Positions 1 through 5,886 of a DNA stretch of 15,089 nucleotides are shown here, piece by piece. A program made the translations under genes and the position numbers. Source of the stretch: an uncultured Bacillota bacterium (GTDB taxonomy: Bacteria; Bacillota; Clostridia; Peptostreptococcales; Anaerovoracaceae). The notes under the pieces are model-generated. The model was not told where the DNA came from. It worked only from the letters and a program-made list of their open reading frames with translations, and made no database searches. The stretch is taken from positions 1 to 15,089 of the forward strand of contig CAMNNG010000018.1 in NCBI GenBank assembly GCA_946545145.1. The letters are read 5' to 3'. The first letter of the stretch is position 1. Each line of letters opens with the position of its first letter.

Positions 1-653
1 ATCAGTCTTCCTGTCTCCCTCGAAGAAGCGAGCTCGTCGACTTTTTCCTTCGCGCTGACCAGAGACTTCTCAAGTTTGTCATATACGAGGACCTCTATGT
101 CCTCATCCGGATAATCTATATTGACTGCGATATCGACGAGTATGTCGAGGATATCGTTCATTATCTCCCGCACCCTGTCCGAAAGAGATCCTTCGAGCTG
201 CTTCATGGCAACGTCGAATCCGAGATCCGTCTTCGCGCGGATCACATCTATGACGGCTTCGGCCTGGGAAAGATCCAGCCTTCCGCCGAGAAATGCTCTC
301 TTTGTGAACTCGCCGCGCTCGGCCGGCCTTGCGCCTCGCTCGTAGCAAAGCTCGAGTATCCTTCTCAGACTGACGACGCTTCCGTGGCAGTCTATCTCCA
401 CAACGTCTTCGGTCGTATAAGTATGAGGCGCAGGCATGAAAACAGCAAGGACTTCATCGATCACCTCGCCGGTGCCTGGGTGAACGATGTGTCCGTAAGT
501 AAGCATCCTGCTTCTTAATTCTTTGTTTTCGCCATGCACCGGAACGAATATCTCGGAGAGGATCTTCCTTGAATCTTCTCCCGACATCCTTACGATTCCA
601 ATGCCTCCTTCGCCAAAGGCCGTGGAGATGGCAGCTATCGTATCTTCTTTCAT
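1..653 (-). CDS. mnmE: tRNA uridine-5-carboxymethylaminomethyl modification GTPase MnmE, N-terminal part (cut by window edge)
   Basis: The frame read from the ATG at 653 stays open to the left edge and gives 217 residues. They begin MKEDTIAAISTAFGEGGIGI and contain the motifs typical of the MnmE N-terminal tetrahydrofolate-binding domain: YTTEDVVEIDCHGS around residues 78-91, PAERGEFTKRAFLGGRLDLSQAEAVIDVI around 106-134, and the start of the central helical domain (NIDYPDEDIE). The G domain and the C-terminal Cys motif lie outside the window. MnmE works with MnmG on the wobble uridine of certain tRNAs, and mnmE normally follows jag in this origin-proximal cluster. No clear Shine-Dalgarno sequence precedes the ATG: the preceding bases are a T-run and GGAT belonging to a terminator-like hairpin (see terminator entry). 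The start is supported by homology of the first residues, not by a ribosome binding site. Confidence 0.95.
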   Translation of the reverse strand, partial: MKEDTIAAISTAFGEGGIGIVRMSGEDSRKILSEIFVPVHGENKELRSRMLTYGHIVHPGTGEVIDEVLAVFMPAPHTYTTEDVVEIDCHGSVVSLRRILELCYERGARPAERGEFTKRAFLGGRLDLSQAEAVIDVIRAKTDLGFDVAMKQLEGSLSDRVREIMNDILDILVDIAVNIDYPDEDIEVLVYDKLEKSLVSAKEKVDELASSRETGRL

Positions 654-657
654 ATCC

Positions 658-688
658 AAAAAAAGTCAAGGCCCGATACTATCGGGCC
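658..688 (-). terminator. Terminator-like hairpin between jag and mnmE
   Basis: Read on the minus strand, an 8-bp perfect stem GGCCCGAT / ATCGGGCC with a 3-nt loop (670-688) is followed by TTGAC and seven T (658-664). It lies just after the jag stop and ends only 4 nt before the mnmE ATG at 653. It looks like a Rho-independent terminator for the rpmH-jag operon, but its T-run occupies the place where the mnmE ribosome binding site should be, so it may also control read-through into mnmE. Confidence 0.8.
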
Positions 689-695
689 CCCATTG

Positions 696-1466
696 TTATT
701 TAAGTTCGATTATTACTCTGCGGTACGGCTCTTCGCCTTCGCTTCTTGTCTTGACTTTCTTGCTGTTATGAAGGGCGGCGTGTATTACCATCCTCTCATA
801 CGGGTTCATCGGCTCAAGTCTTACGCTCTTCTTCGTGCGGACGACCTTGCCGGCAAGTCTGTTAGCAAGCTGCTGCAGCGTTTTCTCTCTTCTCGATCTG
901 TAGTTTTCAGCATCGAGGATGACGCGGATGTATTTCTCACTGTCCTTGTTGACTACAAGCGATGTGAGGTACTGGATGGCGTCGAGAGTCTGACCGCGCT
1001 TTCCGATGATGCTTCCTGCATCTTTTCCTTCGATGTCAACGTAGATGTTCTCGTCGTTGACAGAAGCTTTGAAGCTGAGTTCAAGGCCCATTTCTTCCGT
1101 TGTCTTTTTGAGGAAGTCGAGAGCTTTGTGGTCTTCGACTTCAACAAGATCATCCGGTCTTTTTGCTATTATTGATTTTTTAGGAGCCTTGTTGTCTTTT
1201 TCTTTGCTTTCTTTCTTTTCTTTGTTTTCGCTGACCTTCACTGGCTCTTCTTTGATTTCTTCAACTGCCGGTTCGGGTTCTTCCGGTTTTTCTTCTTCTT
1301 TTAAAGTAACGCGTACTTTAGCAAGCTTTGAACCAAGACCGAGAAATCCTTTTGAAGGCTCTTCCAGAACTTCGACCTCTACTTCGTCTCTTGAAACTTT
1401 GAGGTCTCTGAGAGCCAGAGCGACAGCTTCTTCTATGTCGTTTCCGTATTTCTCAGAAAAATTCAT
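696..1466 (-). CDS. jag: Jag/KhpB RNA-binding protein (Jag-N, KH and R3H domains)
   Basis: The 256-residue product has the three-part Jag (KhpB/EloR) architecture. An N-terminal Jag-N domain includes KGFLGLGSKLAKV at residues 39-51. A highly charged Lys/Glu linker (about 55-105) follows. A KH domain has its GxxG loop as GKRG at 155-158 (IIGKRGQTLDAIQYL). The C-terminal R3H domain has the defining Arg225 and His229 in NPYERMVIHAAL. KhpB binds RNA as a partner of KhpA in Firmicutes and affects cell elongation and envelope homeostasis; that role is family knowledge. The gene overlaps the yidC stop by an ATGA junction, so translation is probably coupled; a GGGAGG lies inside the yidC 3' end, about 13 nt upstream. 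It is the last gene before the hairpin at 658-688. Confidence 0.95.
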   Translation of the reverse strand: MNFSEKYGNDIEEAVALALRDLKVSRDEVEVEVLEEPSKGFLGLGSKLAKVRVTLKEEEKPEEPEPAVEEIKEEPVKVSENKEKKESKEKDNKAPKKSIIAKRPDDLVEVEDHKALDFLKKTTEEMGLELSFKASVNDENIYVDIEGKDAGSIIGKRGQTLDAIQYLTSLVVNKDSEKYIRVILDAENYRSRREKTLQQLANRLAGKVVRTKKSVRLEPMNPYERMVIHAALHNSKKVKTRSEGEEPYRRVIIELK

Positions 1467-2164
1467 TTCTTTTTCTTTCCTCCCTTTTTCTTGCCCTCAA
1501 GCGCCTTCTCACGAACTTTCTTCATCCTGAGATTGTAGAAGATCTGGATGAACTGGCTGAGGAACCAATAGATAGTAAGACCTGACGGGAAAGTTCTTCC
1601 CATCAGTACGATCATGATCGGGAAAACGTACTTCATCGATTTCATCATGTCGGCCGACTGACCTGCAGCTGCCGGCTGATTCATCGAGAACGATATGAAT
1701 GTTGCTACGCCCGCGAGTATCGGAAGTATCCATTTGTCAGGCTGGCTGAGGTCCGTCATCCACAGGAAAGATTCGTGGACAGCGAACATCATGCTTTCGC
1801 TCGTACCCATATAATAGAGAGGATTTCTCAGGAGAGCGAAAAGTCCGAAGATGATCGGCATCTGGATGAGCATCGGCAGACAGCCGCCCATCGGGTTGAT
1901 GCCTTCTTCTTTGTAAAGCTCCGCCATCTTCTGATTCATCATATCCTGGTCGTTAGCGTACTTTTTCTGTATTTCCTGCATCTTCGGCTGCACCGTACTC
2001 ATGGCAGCAGTGGAAGAGATCTGTTTTGCATACAGAGGATAGAGTACGAACTTTACGATGATCGTGAATACGACGATAGCAAGACCGTAGCTTCCGAGGA
2101 TACCGTACAGCCAACCAAGGAATGTTCCAAGCGGTTTGGCTATGAATCCTATAATGGTGTTCAT
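1463..2164 (-). CDS. yidC: Membrane protein insertase YidC/Oxa1 family
   Basis: The 233-residue protein contains the conserved YidC core: a first transmembrane segment at about 25-46 (YGLAIVVFTIIVKF...), the cytoplasmic helical hairpin (QPKMQEIQKKYANDQ), a second segment with GCLPMLIQMPIIFGLFALLRNP (about 94-115), and further segments near 144-162 and 180-210 (FPSGLTIYWFLSQFIQIF). A Lys-rich tail (KKKGGKKKK) probably contacts the ribosome. It inserts and folds membrane proteins, alone or with SecYEG. The Arg in the hydrophilic groove of the Bacillus protein is replaced by Lys38, which keeps the positive charge. There is no lipoprotein signal peptide or lipobox, unlike B. subtilis SpoIIIJ. GGAGG sits 6 nt before the ATG. 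It lies 15 nt after yidD and overlaps jag by 4 nt. Confidence 0.96.
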   Translation of the reverse strand: MNTIIGFIAKPLGTFLGWLYGILGSYGLAIVVFTIIVKFVLYPLYAKQISSTAAMSTVQPKMQEIQKKYANDQDMMNQKMAELYKEEGINPMGGCLPMLIQMPIIFGLFALLRNPLYYMGTSESMMFAVHESFLWMTDLSQPDKWILPILAGVATFISFSMNQPAAAGQSADMMKSMKYVFPIMIVLMGRTFPSGLTIYWFLSQFIQIFYNLRMKKVREKALEGKKKGGKKKK

Positions 2165-2179
2165 GTTTTTCCTCCAAAA

Positions 2180-2389
2180 TCACTTTAACGGATCGTATCC
2201 GCCGGGGTTGAAAGGATGACACCTCAAAATGCGTCTTATTCCCAGATATGAACCTTTGAAGAAGCCGTATTTTTCAAGTGCCTGTATGAAGTAAGCGGAG
2301 CAGGTCGGATAGAATCTGCACGTTCTCGGCAGAAGCGGAGAAATGAACTTTTGATATCCTCTTATAAGAAGGATCATTATCTGTTTCAT
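2180..2389 (-). CDS. yidD: Membrane protein insertion efficiency factor YidD
   Basis: This 69-residue protein shows the whole YidD family signature: an amphipathic N-terminus (IRGYQKFISPLLPRTCRFYPTCS), the Cys residues of CRFYPTCS, the segment YGFFKGSYLGIRRILRCHPFNPGGYDP, and a short tail. YidD is a small peripheral membrane protein thought to help YidC-dependent insertion. Its ATG overlaps the stop of rnpA (ATGA at 2386-2389) and it is followed directly by yidC, the standard order. Confidence 0.96.
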   Translation of the reverse strand: MKQIMILLIRGYQKFISPLLPRTCRFYPTCSAYFIQALEKYGFFKGSYLGIRRILRCHPFNPGGYDPLK

Positions 2390-2772
2390 TTTCTTTTCTT
2401 TACCTTTTCTTTTTCGGATCTGATCTCCGAAGGGTCTTTGCCCGAAAGTTCGGTCCGGCCGATTGTGGCGCGGAGCGACTTTGTAATATCCTGCTTTTTT
2501 CTGCCCTCTATGGTATTTCTAGCTATGAAAATAATGTCATAACCTTGTACCTTGATGTCGATATCGGTCCTGACACTTTCTTTCATCAGCCTGCGGGCCC
2601 TGTTTCTGGCAACAGCGTTTCCAACCTTTTTGCTGGCAAGAAAACCTAATCTATTATGCTCGAGGCCGTTCTTTTTGTAAAAAACGACCACATATCTTCC
2701 TGCTGCCGATTTTCCCTTGTTGTAGACCGCGCTGAATTCTCTTTTTCCACGCAGTACTTTAGGATCCAGCAT
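2386..2772 (-). CDS. rnpA: Ribonuclease P protein component
   Basis: The 128-residue basic protein matches RnpA: the N-terminal part KREFSAVYNKGKSAAGRYVVVFY, the central beta strand NRLGFLASKKVGNAVARNRARR with the RNR motif (KKVGNAVARNRARRLMKE), and a helix leading to the conserved YDIIFIARN. The protein binds RnpB RNA and helps RNase P cleave the 5' leader of pre-tRNAs. The C-terminus is a charged extension (about residues 105-128, ending KVKKRK) slightly longer than the usual ~115-120 residues. The ATG at 2772 is preceded by AAAGAAG, a weak ribosome binding site, and begins 24 nt after the rpmH stop. It shares the rpmH promoter. Confidence 0.96.
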   Translation of the reverse strand: MLDPKVLRGKREFSAVYNKGKSAAGRYVVVFYKKNGLEHNRLGFLASKKVGNAVARNRARRLMKESVRTDIDIKVQGYDIIFIARNTIEGRKKQDITKSLRATIGRTELSGKDPSEIRSEKEKVKKRK

Positions 2773-2796
2773 ACTTCTTTACCCGGCTCGGATGAC

Positions 2797-2931
2797 CTAA
2801 GCAGAAAGCTTCTTTCTTCCTCTGCTTCTTCTTCTCTTGAGCACTTTTCTTCCGCCCGGAGTTCTCATTCTCTTTCTGAATCCGTGTTCCTTTTTTCTCT
2901 GTCTCTTTTTCGGCTGGTAAGTTCTTTTCAT
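2797..2931 (-). CDS. rpmH: 50S ribosomal protein L34
   Basis: A 44-codon gene on the minus strand encodes a very basic protein beginning MKRTYQPKKRQRKKEHGFRK and ending GRKKLSA, the hallmark L34 sequence (family length 44-46). The internal segment RMRTPGGRKVLKRRRSRG matches the loop and second helix of L34. AGGAGG at 2940-2945 lies 8 nt before the ATG. L34 is a structural protein of the large ribosomal subunit. The gene heads the rpmH-rnpA-yidD-yidC-jag unit and is transcribed away from dnaA, as in most bacteria. Confidence 0.97.
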   Translation of the reverse strand: MKRTYQPKKRQRKKEHGFRKRMRTPGGRKVLKRRRSRGRKKLSA

Positions 2932-2965
2932 CTTTTTTTCCTCCTCTTTTCTGAACTAAGAGATC

Positions 2966-2995
2966 TGTGCCGTTTCTCAATTCCAATTCGGCACA
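2966..2995 (-). promoter_or_regulatory. Hairpin in the rpmH 5' leader
   Basis: A perfect 7-bp inverted repeat TGTGCCG / CGGCACA encloses a 16-nt loop. Given the promoter at 3007-3035, transcription should start near 3000, so this hairpin would form at about +6 to +35 of a roughly 70-nt leader. The function is unknown; it may stabilise the transcript or take part in autoregulation. Confidence 0.4.
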
Positions 2996-3006
2996 TACGC
3001 TTAAAT

Positions 3007-3035
3007 AGTATAATGCCTCGCTCCATGAGTGTCAA
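3007..3035 (-). promoter_or_regulatory. Sigma-A type promoter of the rpmH operon
   Basis: On the minus strand a perfect -35 TTGACA (3035-3030) is followed after exactly 17 nt by -10 TATACT (3012-3007). Start of transcription is expected near 3000, about 70 nt before the rpmH ATG. Confidence 0.88.
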
Positions 3036-3113
3036 ATGAAAAAATCTTCATTTTTCCAGCCTCGCCGGGCCCTTCTCCAACATATTGTGCCGTTGTGGAA
3101 AGTGTTCATAATT

Positions 3114-3199
3114 TTATCCACACCTTGTTGATAACTTTACAATTTCGTTGCAATTATTTTATCCACAGACAAAAGAAATTAACTGTTGCTTGTGGATAA
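3114..3199. other. Upstream DnaA-box cluster of bipartite oriC
   Basis: Four DnaA boxes lie between the rpmH and dnaA promoters. They are TTATCCACA at 3114-3122 (plus orientation), TGTTGATAA at 3126-3134 (minus, one mismatch to consensus), TTATCCACA at 3159-3167 (plus), and TGTGGATAA at 3191-3199 (minus). The surroundings are AT-rich. In Firmicutes oriC is split by dnaA, and this corresponds to the upstream subregion. The whole 2932-3248 gap otherwise holds only the rpmH leader and the two divergent promoters. Confidence 0.9.
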
Positions 3200-3214
3200 C
3201 TTTTTTCTTATAAT
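3186..3214 (+). promoter_or_regulatory. Probable dnaA promoter with an internal DnaA box
   Basis: TTGCTT (3186-3191) and TATAAT (3209-3214) are separated by 17 nt. The spacer contains a consensus DnaA box (TGTGGATAA, 3191-3199), so DnaA binding would block RNA polymerase, the classical autorepression layout. The leader would be short, about 28 nt, ending at the AGAAGG ribosome binding site at 3232-3237. Confidence 0.75.
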
Positions 3215-3248
3215 TTATTTACAACACGAAAAGAAGGTCCATAATTAT

Positions 3249-4589
3249 ATGAATAACATCGAAGAAAAGTGGAGCAAAACACTGGAATTGCTGCGTGAGG
3301 AGCTCAACACCGTTCCTTACGATACCTGGATCGCTCCGCTGAAACCGCAGAGTCTGGATGAAAACCAGAATATATTGTATATAGAAGCTGACAAAAAGAG
3401 AGTGATCGATCTGGTGAACGATCGCTATCTTCACCTTATACAGAATTCAGTCAATATCGCCTTCGGAAAGAAGATAAGGGTCATAGGTGTAGTAAGCGAC
3501 CCCAAACCTCAGACGAAGGTAATCTCAAAGCCAAGTGAAAAACTCGTTCTGGATGAAGAGCACTATCTCCATCCGAGTTTTGATTTCAACAATTTCGTAG
3601 TCGGAAAGAACAACGAATTCGCTTACCAGGCGGCACTCGCCGTAGCCGAAAAGCCGGCAAAGAATTTCAATCCTCTTTTTATTTACGGAGGTTCCGGTCT
3701 CGGCAAGACTCATCTCATGAATGCGATCGGCCATTATATAATGGAGCATCACAAGAAGAAGAGGGTACTTTATGTGTCGGCGGAGATGTTCACCAACGAG
3801 CTCATCAATTCGCTTGGAAAGCACAGCCCCGATGAATTCAGGAAAAAATACAGGAACGTCGATGTTCTTCTGATAGACGATATCCAGTTCATCGAAGGAA
3901 AGAAGGCTATCGAAGAAGAATTCTTCCATACTTTCACCTACCTTCATGACAGAGGAAAGCAGATAGTCATCTCCAGCGACAGACCGCCGAAGTCTTTCAC
4001 AGATATAGATGAAAGACTCATCTCGCGTTTTCTGTGGAATGTAACAGCTGACATCCAGCCGGCTGACTACGAGACGCGTGTAGCGATACTGAAGAGCAAG
4101 GCTGAGCTTGCCAATATAGAGCTGAACGCCGATGTCCTTCAGGTCATCAATCTGATCGCTGAAAAGATAACAGACAATATCAGAGAAATGGTCGGCGCGC
4201 TGAACAGACTCGACGCTTTTTCAAAACTTATGGGAAAGCCGATCAACTACGCGATGGCCAGGAACATCCTGAAAGATATAATAATGTACAGCGACAAAAC
4301 AGTCACCATCGACAAGATCAAGAGGACGGTCGCAAAGTACTATTCCATTTCAATAAAGGATATGGATTCTGCAAAAAGAACGAGAAACCTTGCATTTCCA
4401 AGGCAGATAGCGATGTACATGTCGAAGGAGCTTACAGACAATTCGCTTCCTCAGATAGGAAAGGCCTTCGGAGGCAAGGACCACACGACAGTTCTTCACG
4501 CAGTCAAAAAGATATCAGCAGCGGTAGAAAAAGACGAAGACTTGAAAGACACTGTGGACTACCTTATTATGGAGGTTACCAAGCAGTAA
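3249..4589 (+). CDS. dnaA: Chromosomal replication initiator protein DnaA
   Basis: The 446-residue product begins MNNIEEKWSKTLELLREELN, a typical domain I that binds partner proteins. A short domain II follows. The AAA+ domain III has Walker A GGSGLGKTH (147-155), Walker B VLLIDD (206-211) and the arginine-finger region LISRF. Domain IV is a helix-turn-helix with the DnaA signature GGKDHTTVLHA near 408-418. DnaA-ATP binds DnaA boxes and DnaA-trios at oriC and opens the DNA. Residue 410 is Lys where most family members have Arg (GGRDH). An in-frame TTG at 3186 would add 21 residues but would translate through the promoter and a DnaA box, so I chose the ATG at 3249, which has AGAAGG 11 nt upstream and matches the family N-terminus. 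Confidence 0.97.
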   Translation: MNNIEEKWSKTLELLREELNTVPYDTWIAPLKPQSLDENQNILYIEADKKRVIDLVNDRYLHLIQNSVNIAFGKKIRVIGVVSDPKPQTKVISKPSEKLVLDEEHYLHPSFDFNNFVVGKNNEFAYQAALAVAEKPAKNFNPLFIYGGSGLGKTHLMNAIGHYIMEHHKKKRVLYVSAEMFTNELINSLGKHSPDEFRKKYRNVDVLLIDDIQFIEGKKAIEEEFFHTFTYLHDRGKQIVISSDRPPKSFTDIDERLISRFLWNVTADIQPADYETRVAILKSKAELANIELNADVLQVINLIAEKITDNIREMVGALNRLDAFSKLMGKPINYAMARNILKDIIMYSDKTVTIDKIKRTVAKYYSISIKDMDSAKRTRNLAFPRQIAMYMSKELTDNSLPQIGKAFGGKDHTTVLHAVKKISAAVEKDEDLKDTVDYLIMEVTKQ

Positions 4590-4592
4590 AAG

Positions 4593-4615
4593 TTATCAAC
4601 AGCTCCTGTTGATAA
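4593..4615. repeat. Perfect inverted pair of DnaA boxes just after dnaA
   Basis: TTATCAACAG (4593-4602) and CTGTTGATAA (4606-4615) form a perfect 10-bp palindrome around CTC, starting 4 nt after the dnaA stop codon. Each arm holds a near-consensus DnaA box (TTATCAACA). It could bind two head-to-head DnaA molecules, or fold as a hairpin in the dnaA transcript. It is followed by A residues rather than T, so it is not a good plus-strand terminator. Confidence 0.8.
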
Positions 4616-4619
4616 AAAA

Positions 4620-4643
4620 AACAGGTTTCCAACAGGTTTTTCC
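4620..4643. repeat. 11-bp tandem direct repeat inside oriC
   Basis: AACAGGTTTCC (4620-4630) is followed at once by AACAGGTTTTTCC (4631-4643), the same unit with two extra T. The second copy runs into a degenerate DnaA box, TTTTCCACA, at 4638-4646. The spacing is about one helical turn, so it may present weak DnaA sites on one face. Confidence 0.55.
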
Positions 4644-4690
4644 ACAGACAAAAACACTGCCTGAAGGTTGGAATAAGAGGTATCTGAGAG

Positions 4691-4748
4691 TTATCCACAT
4701 TATCCACAGGGACTACTACTACTACTACTAGTTAATATAATTATTAAT
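4691..4748 (+). other. oriC basal unwinding element: tandem DnaA boxes, GC cluster, six DnaA-trios, AT-rich region
   Basis: Two consensus boxes TTATCCACA abut head to tail (4691-4699 and 4700-4708). A short GC cluster (GGGA, 4709-4712) follows, then CTA repeated six times without interruption (4713-4730), then an AT-rich stretch to 4748. This is the order described for the bacterial basal unwinding system in B. subtilis, where the trio motif read 3'-GAT-5' on the complementary strand guides DnaA-ATP filaments onto single-stranded DNA. Strand opening should therefore begin around 4713-4748, just upstream of dnaN. Confidence 0.92.
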
Positions 4749-4767
4749 GTTAGGAAAAGGAGACGTC

Positions 4768-5883
4768 ATGAAATTCACATGTGAACAGCAGCAGCTTTCA
4801 AAAGCACTGAACACTGTTTCAAAAGCGATAACAACAAGAACAACCATACCTATCCTCAAAGGTATACTCATCAGAGTAACAGAAGAAGGTAAGATGATAC
4901 TTTCTGCTTCGGATCTCGACCTGAGCATCGAAAGAACTATAGATGCCGATGTTGAAGAAGCAGGAGCAGTAGTCGTTCCTTCAAGACTCTTTTCCGACAT
5001 CATCAAAAAGCTTCCTTCGGGGATCCTTTCGATGGAGCTCGATGAAAGAGAAAAGCTCATCATCAAGACGCTTACTACAAAGTACGACATAGTCACACAG
5101 AGCGCTGACGACTTCCCGAAGACGGCCGAGGCCGAGAACATCCTTGCAAAACTCTCTTTCGACAAAGAGATATTCAAAGAGATGATCAGGAAGACCCAGT
5201 TCTGCGCGAGCATCGATGAAACAAAGGGAGTCATCTCCGGCGTCCTGGTAGAAATGGAAGAGGATATCACTAATATGGTAGCTCTTGACGGATTCAGGAT
5301 GGCTGTCGCGAGAGAGAGTATGAAGAACGAAGCTCCCAGAAAGATAATCATCAACGGAAAGATCATGAATGAGATCGGAAAGATCCTTCAGGAGTCCGAT
5401 GATGAAAATGATGTAGAGCTCGTTATCTGCGAAAAGAGGGCGATACTCCTCCTCGACAAGACGAAGGTAGTGCTCAGACTTCTCAGCGGAGAGTTCATCG
5501 CTTACAAAGACATCCTTCCGAAGCAGAACTCGACATTCGTCAAGATCAACAGAGTTCTTCTCATGGAAGCGATCGAAAGAGCTTCGCTTCTTACGCGCGA
5601 TATAAAGAACAGAACTATCAGGATCACTATCCAGGAAAACCTCATGAACATCACTTCTGCATCTGAAGAAGGAAATGTAAAAGAAGATATAATAATGGAA
5701 AAAGAAGGCGGAGACCTCGAGATCGGCTTCAACTACAGATATCTTCTCGATGCTCTCAAGGTTATAGATGATGAAGAGATAATCATGGAATTCGATTCGG
5801 CCGTAAAACCGTGCCTCATCAAGCCGGTAACGGGCGACAGATATGAGTATCTCGTCCTTCCGGTAAGGATACCGATGAACTGA
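4768..5883 (+). CDS. dnaN: DNA polymerase III beta subunit (sliding clamp)
   Basis: The 371-residue protein begins MKFTCEQQQLSKALNTVSKA and has the three repeated clamp domains (about 1-120, 128-245, 246-371), with LSASDLDLSIERTI and DDFPK in the first and LDGFRMAVA in the second. It ends YLVLPVRIPMN, the usual YLVLPMR-type terminus near the partner-binding pocket. The dimeric ring tethers DNA polymerase III and other clamp-binding proteins to DNA. GGAG at 4759-4762 lies 5 nt before the ATG at 4768. An in-frame ATG at 4747 is less likely because it lies upstream of that ribosome binding site, within the unwinding region. dnaN probably shares the dnaA transcript; a TATAAT at 4736 lacks any -35. 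Confidence 0.97.
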   Translation: MKFTCEQQQLSKALNTVSKAITTRTTIPILKGILIRVTEEGKMILSASDLDLSIERTIDADVEEAGAVVVPSRLFSDIIKKLPSGILSMELDEREKLIIKTLTTKYDIVTQSADDFPKTAEAENILAKLSFDKEIFKEMIRKTQFCASIDETKGVISGVLVEMEEDITNMVALDGFRMAVARESMKNEAPRKIIINGKIMNEIGKILQESDDENDVELVICEKRAILLLDKTKVVLRLLSGEFIAYKDILPKQNSTFVKINRVLLMEAIERASLLTRDIKNRTIRITIQENLMNITSASEEGNVKEDIIMEKEGGDLEIGFNYRYLLDALKVIDDEEIIMEFDSAVKPCLIKPVTGDRYEYLVLPVRIPMN

Positions 5884-5886
5884 TAT

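Noticed and set aside
3186..3248. In-frame TTG extension of dnaA
   Set aside because: It would translate the promoter -10 and a DnaA box; the family N-terminus starts at the ATG at 3249.
4712..4731. CTA run as a simple microsatellite
   Set aside because: Its exact position after tandem DnaA boxes and a GC cluster matches functional DnaA-trios.
4736..4741. TATAAT in the AT-rich part of oriC as a dnaN promoter
   Set aside because: The -35 position falls in the CTA repeats and has no resemblance to TTGACA; AT-rich DNA here is explained by the unwinding region.
4747..4767. Upstream in-frame ATG for dnaN
   Set aside because: The GGAG ribosome binding site lies after this ATG and fits the ATG at 4768, which gives the usual MKF start.
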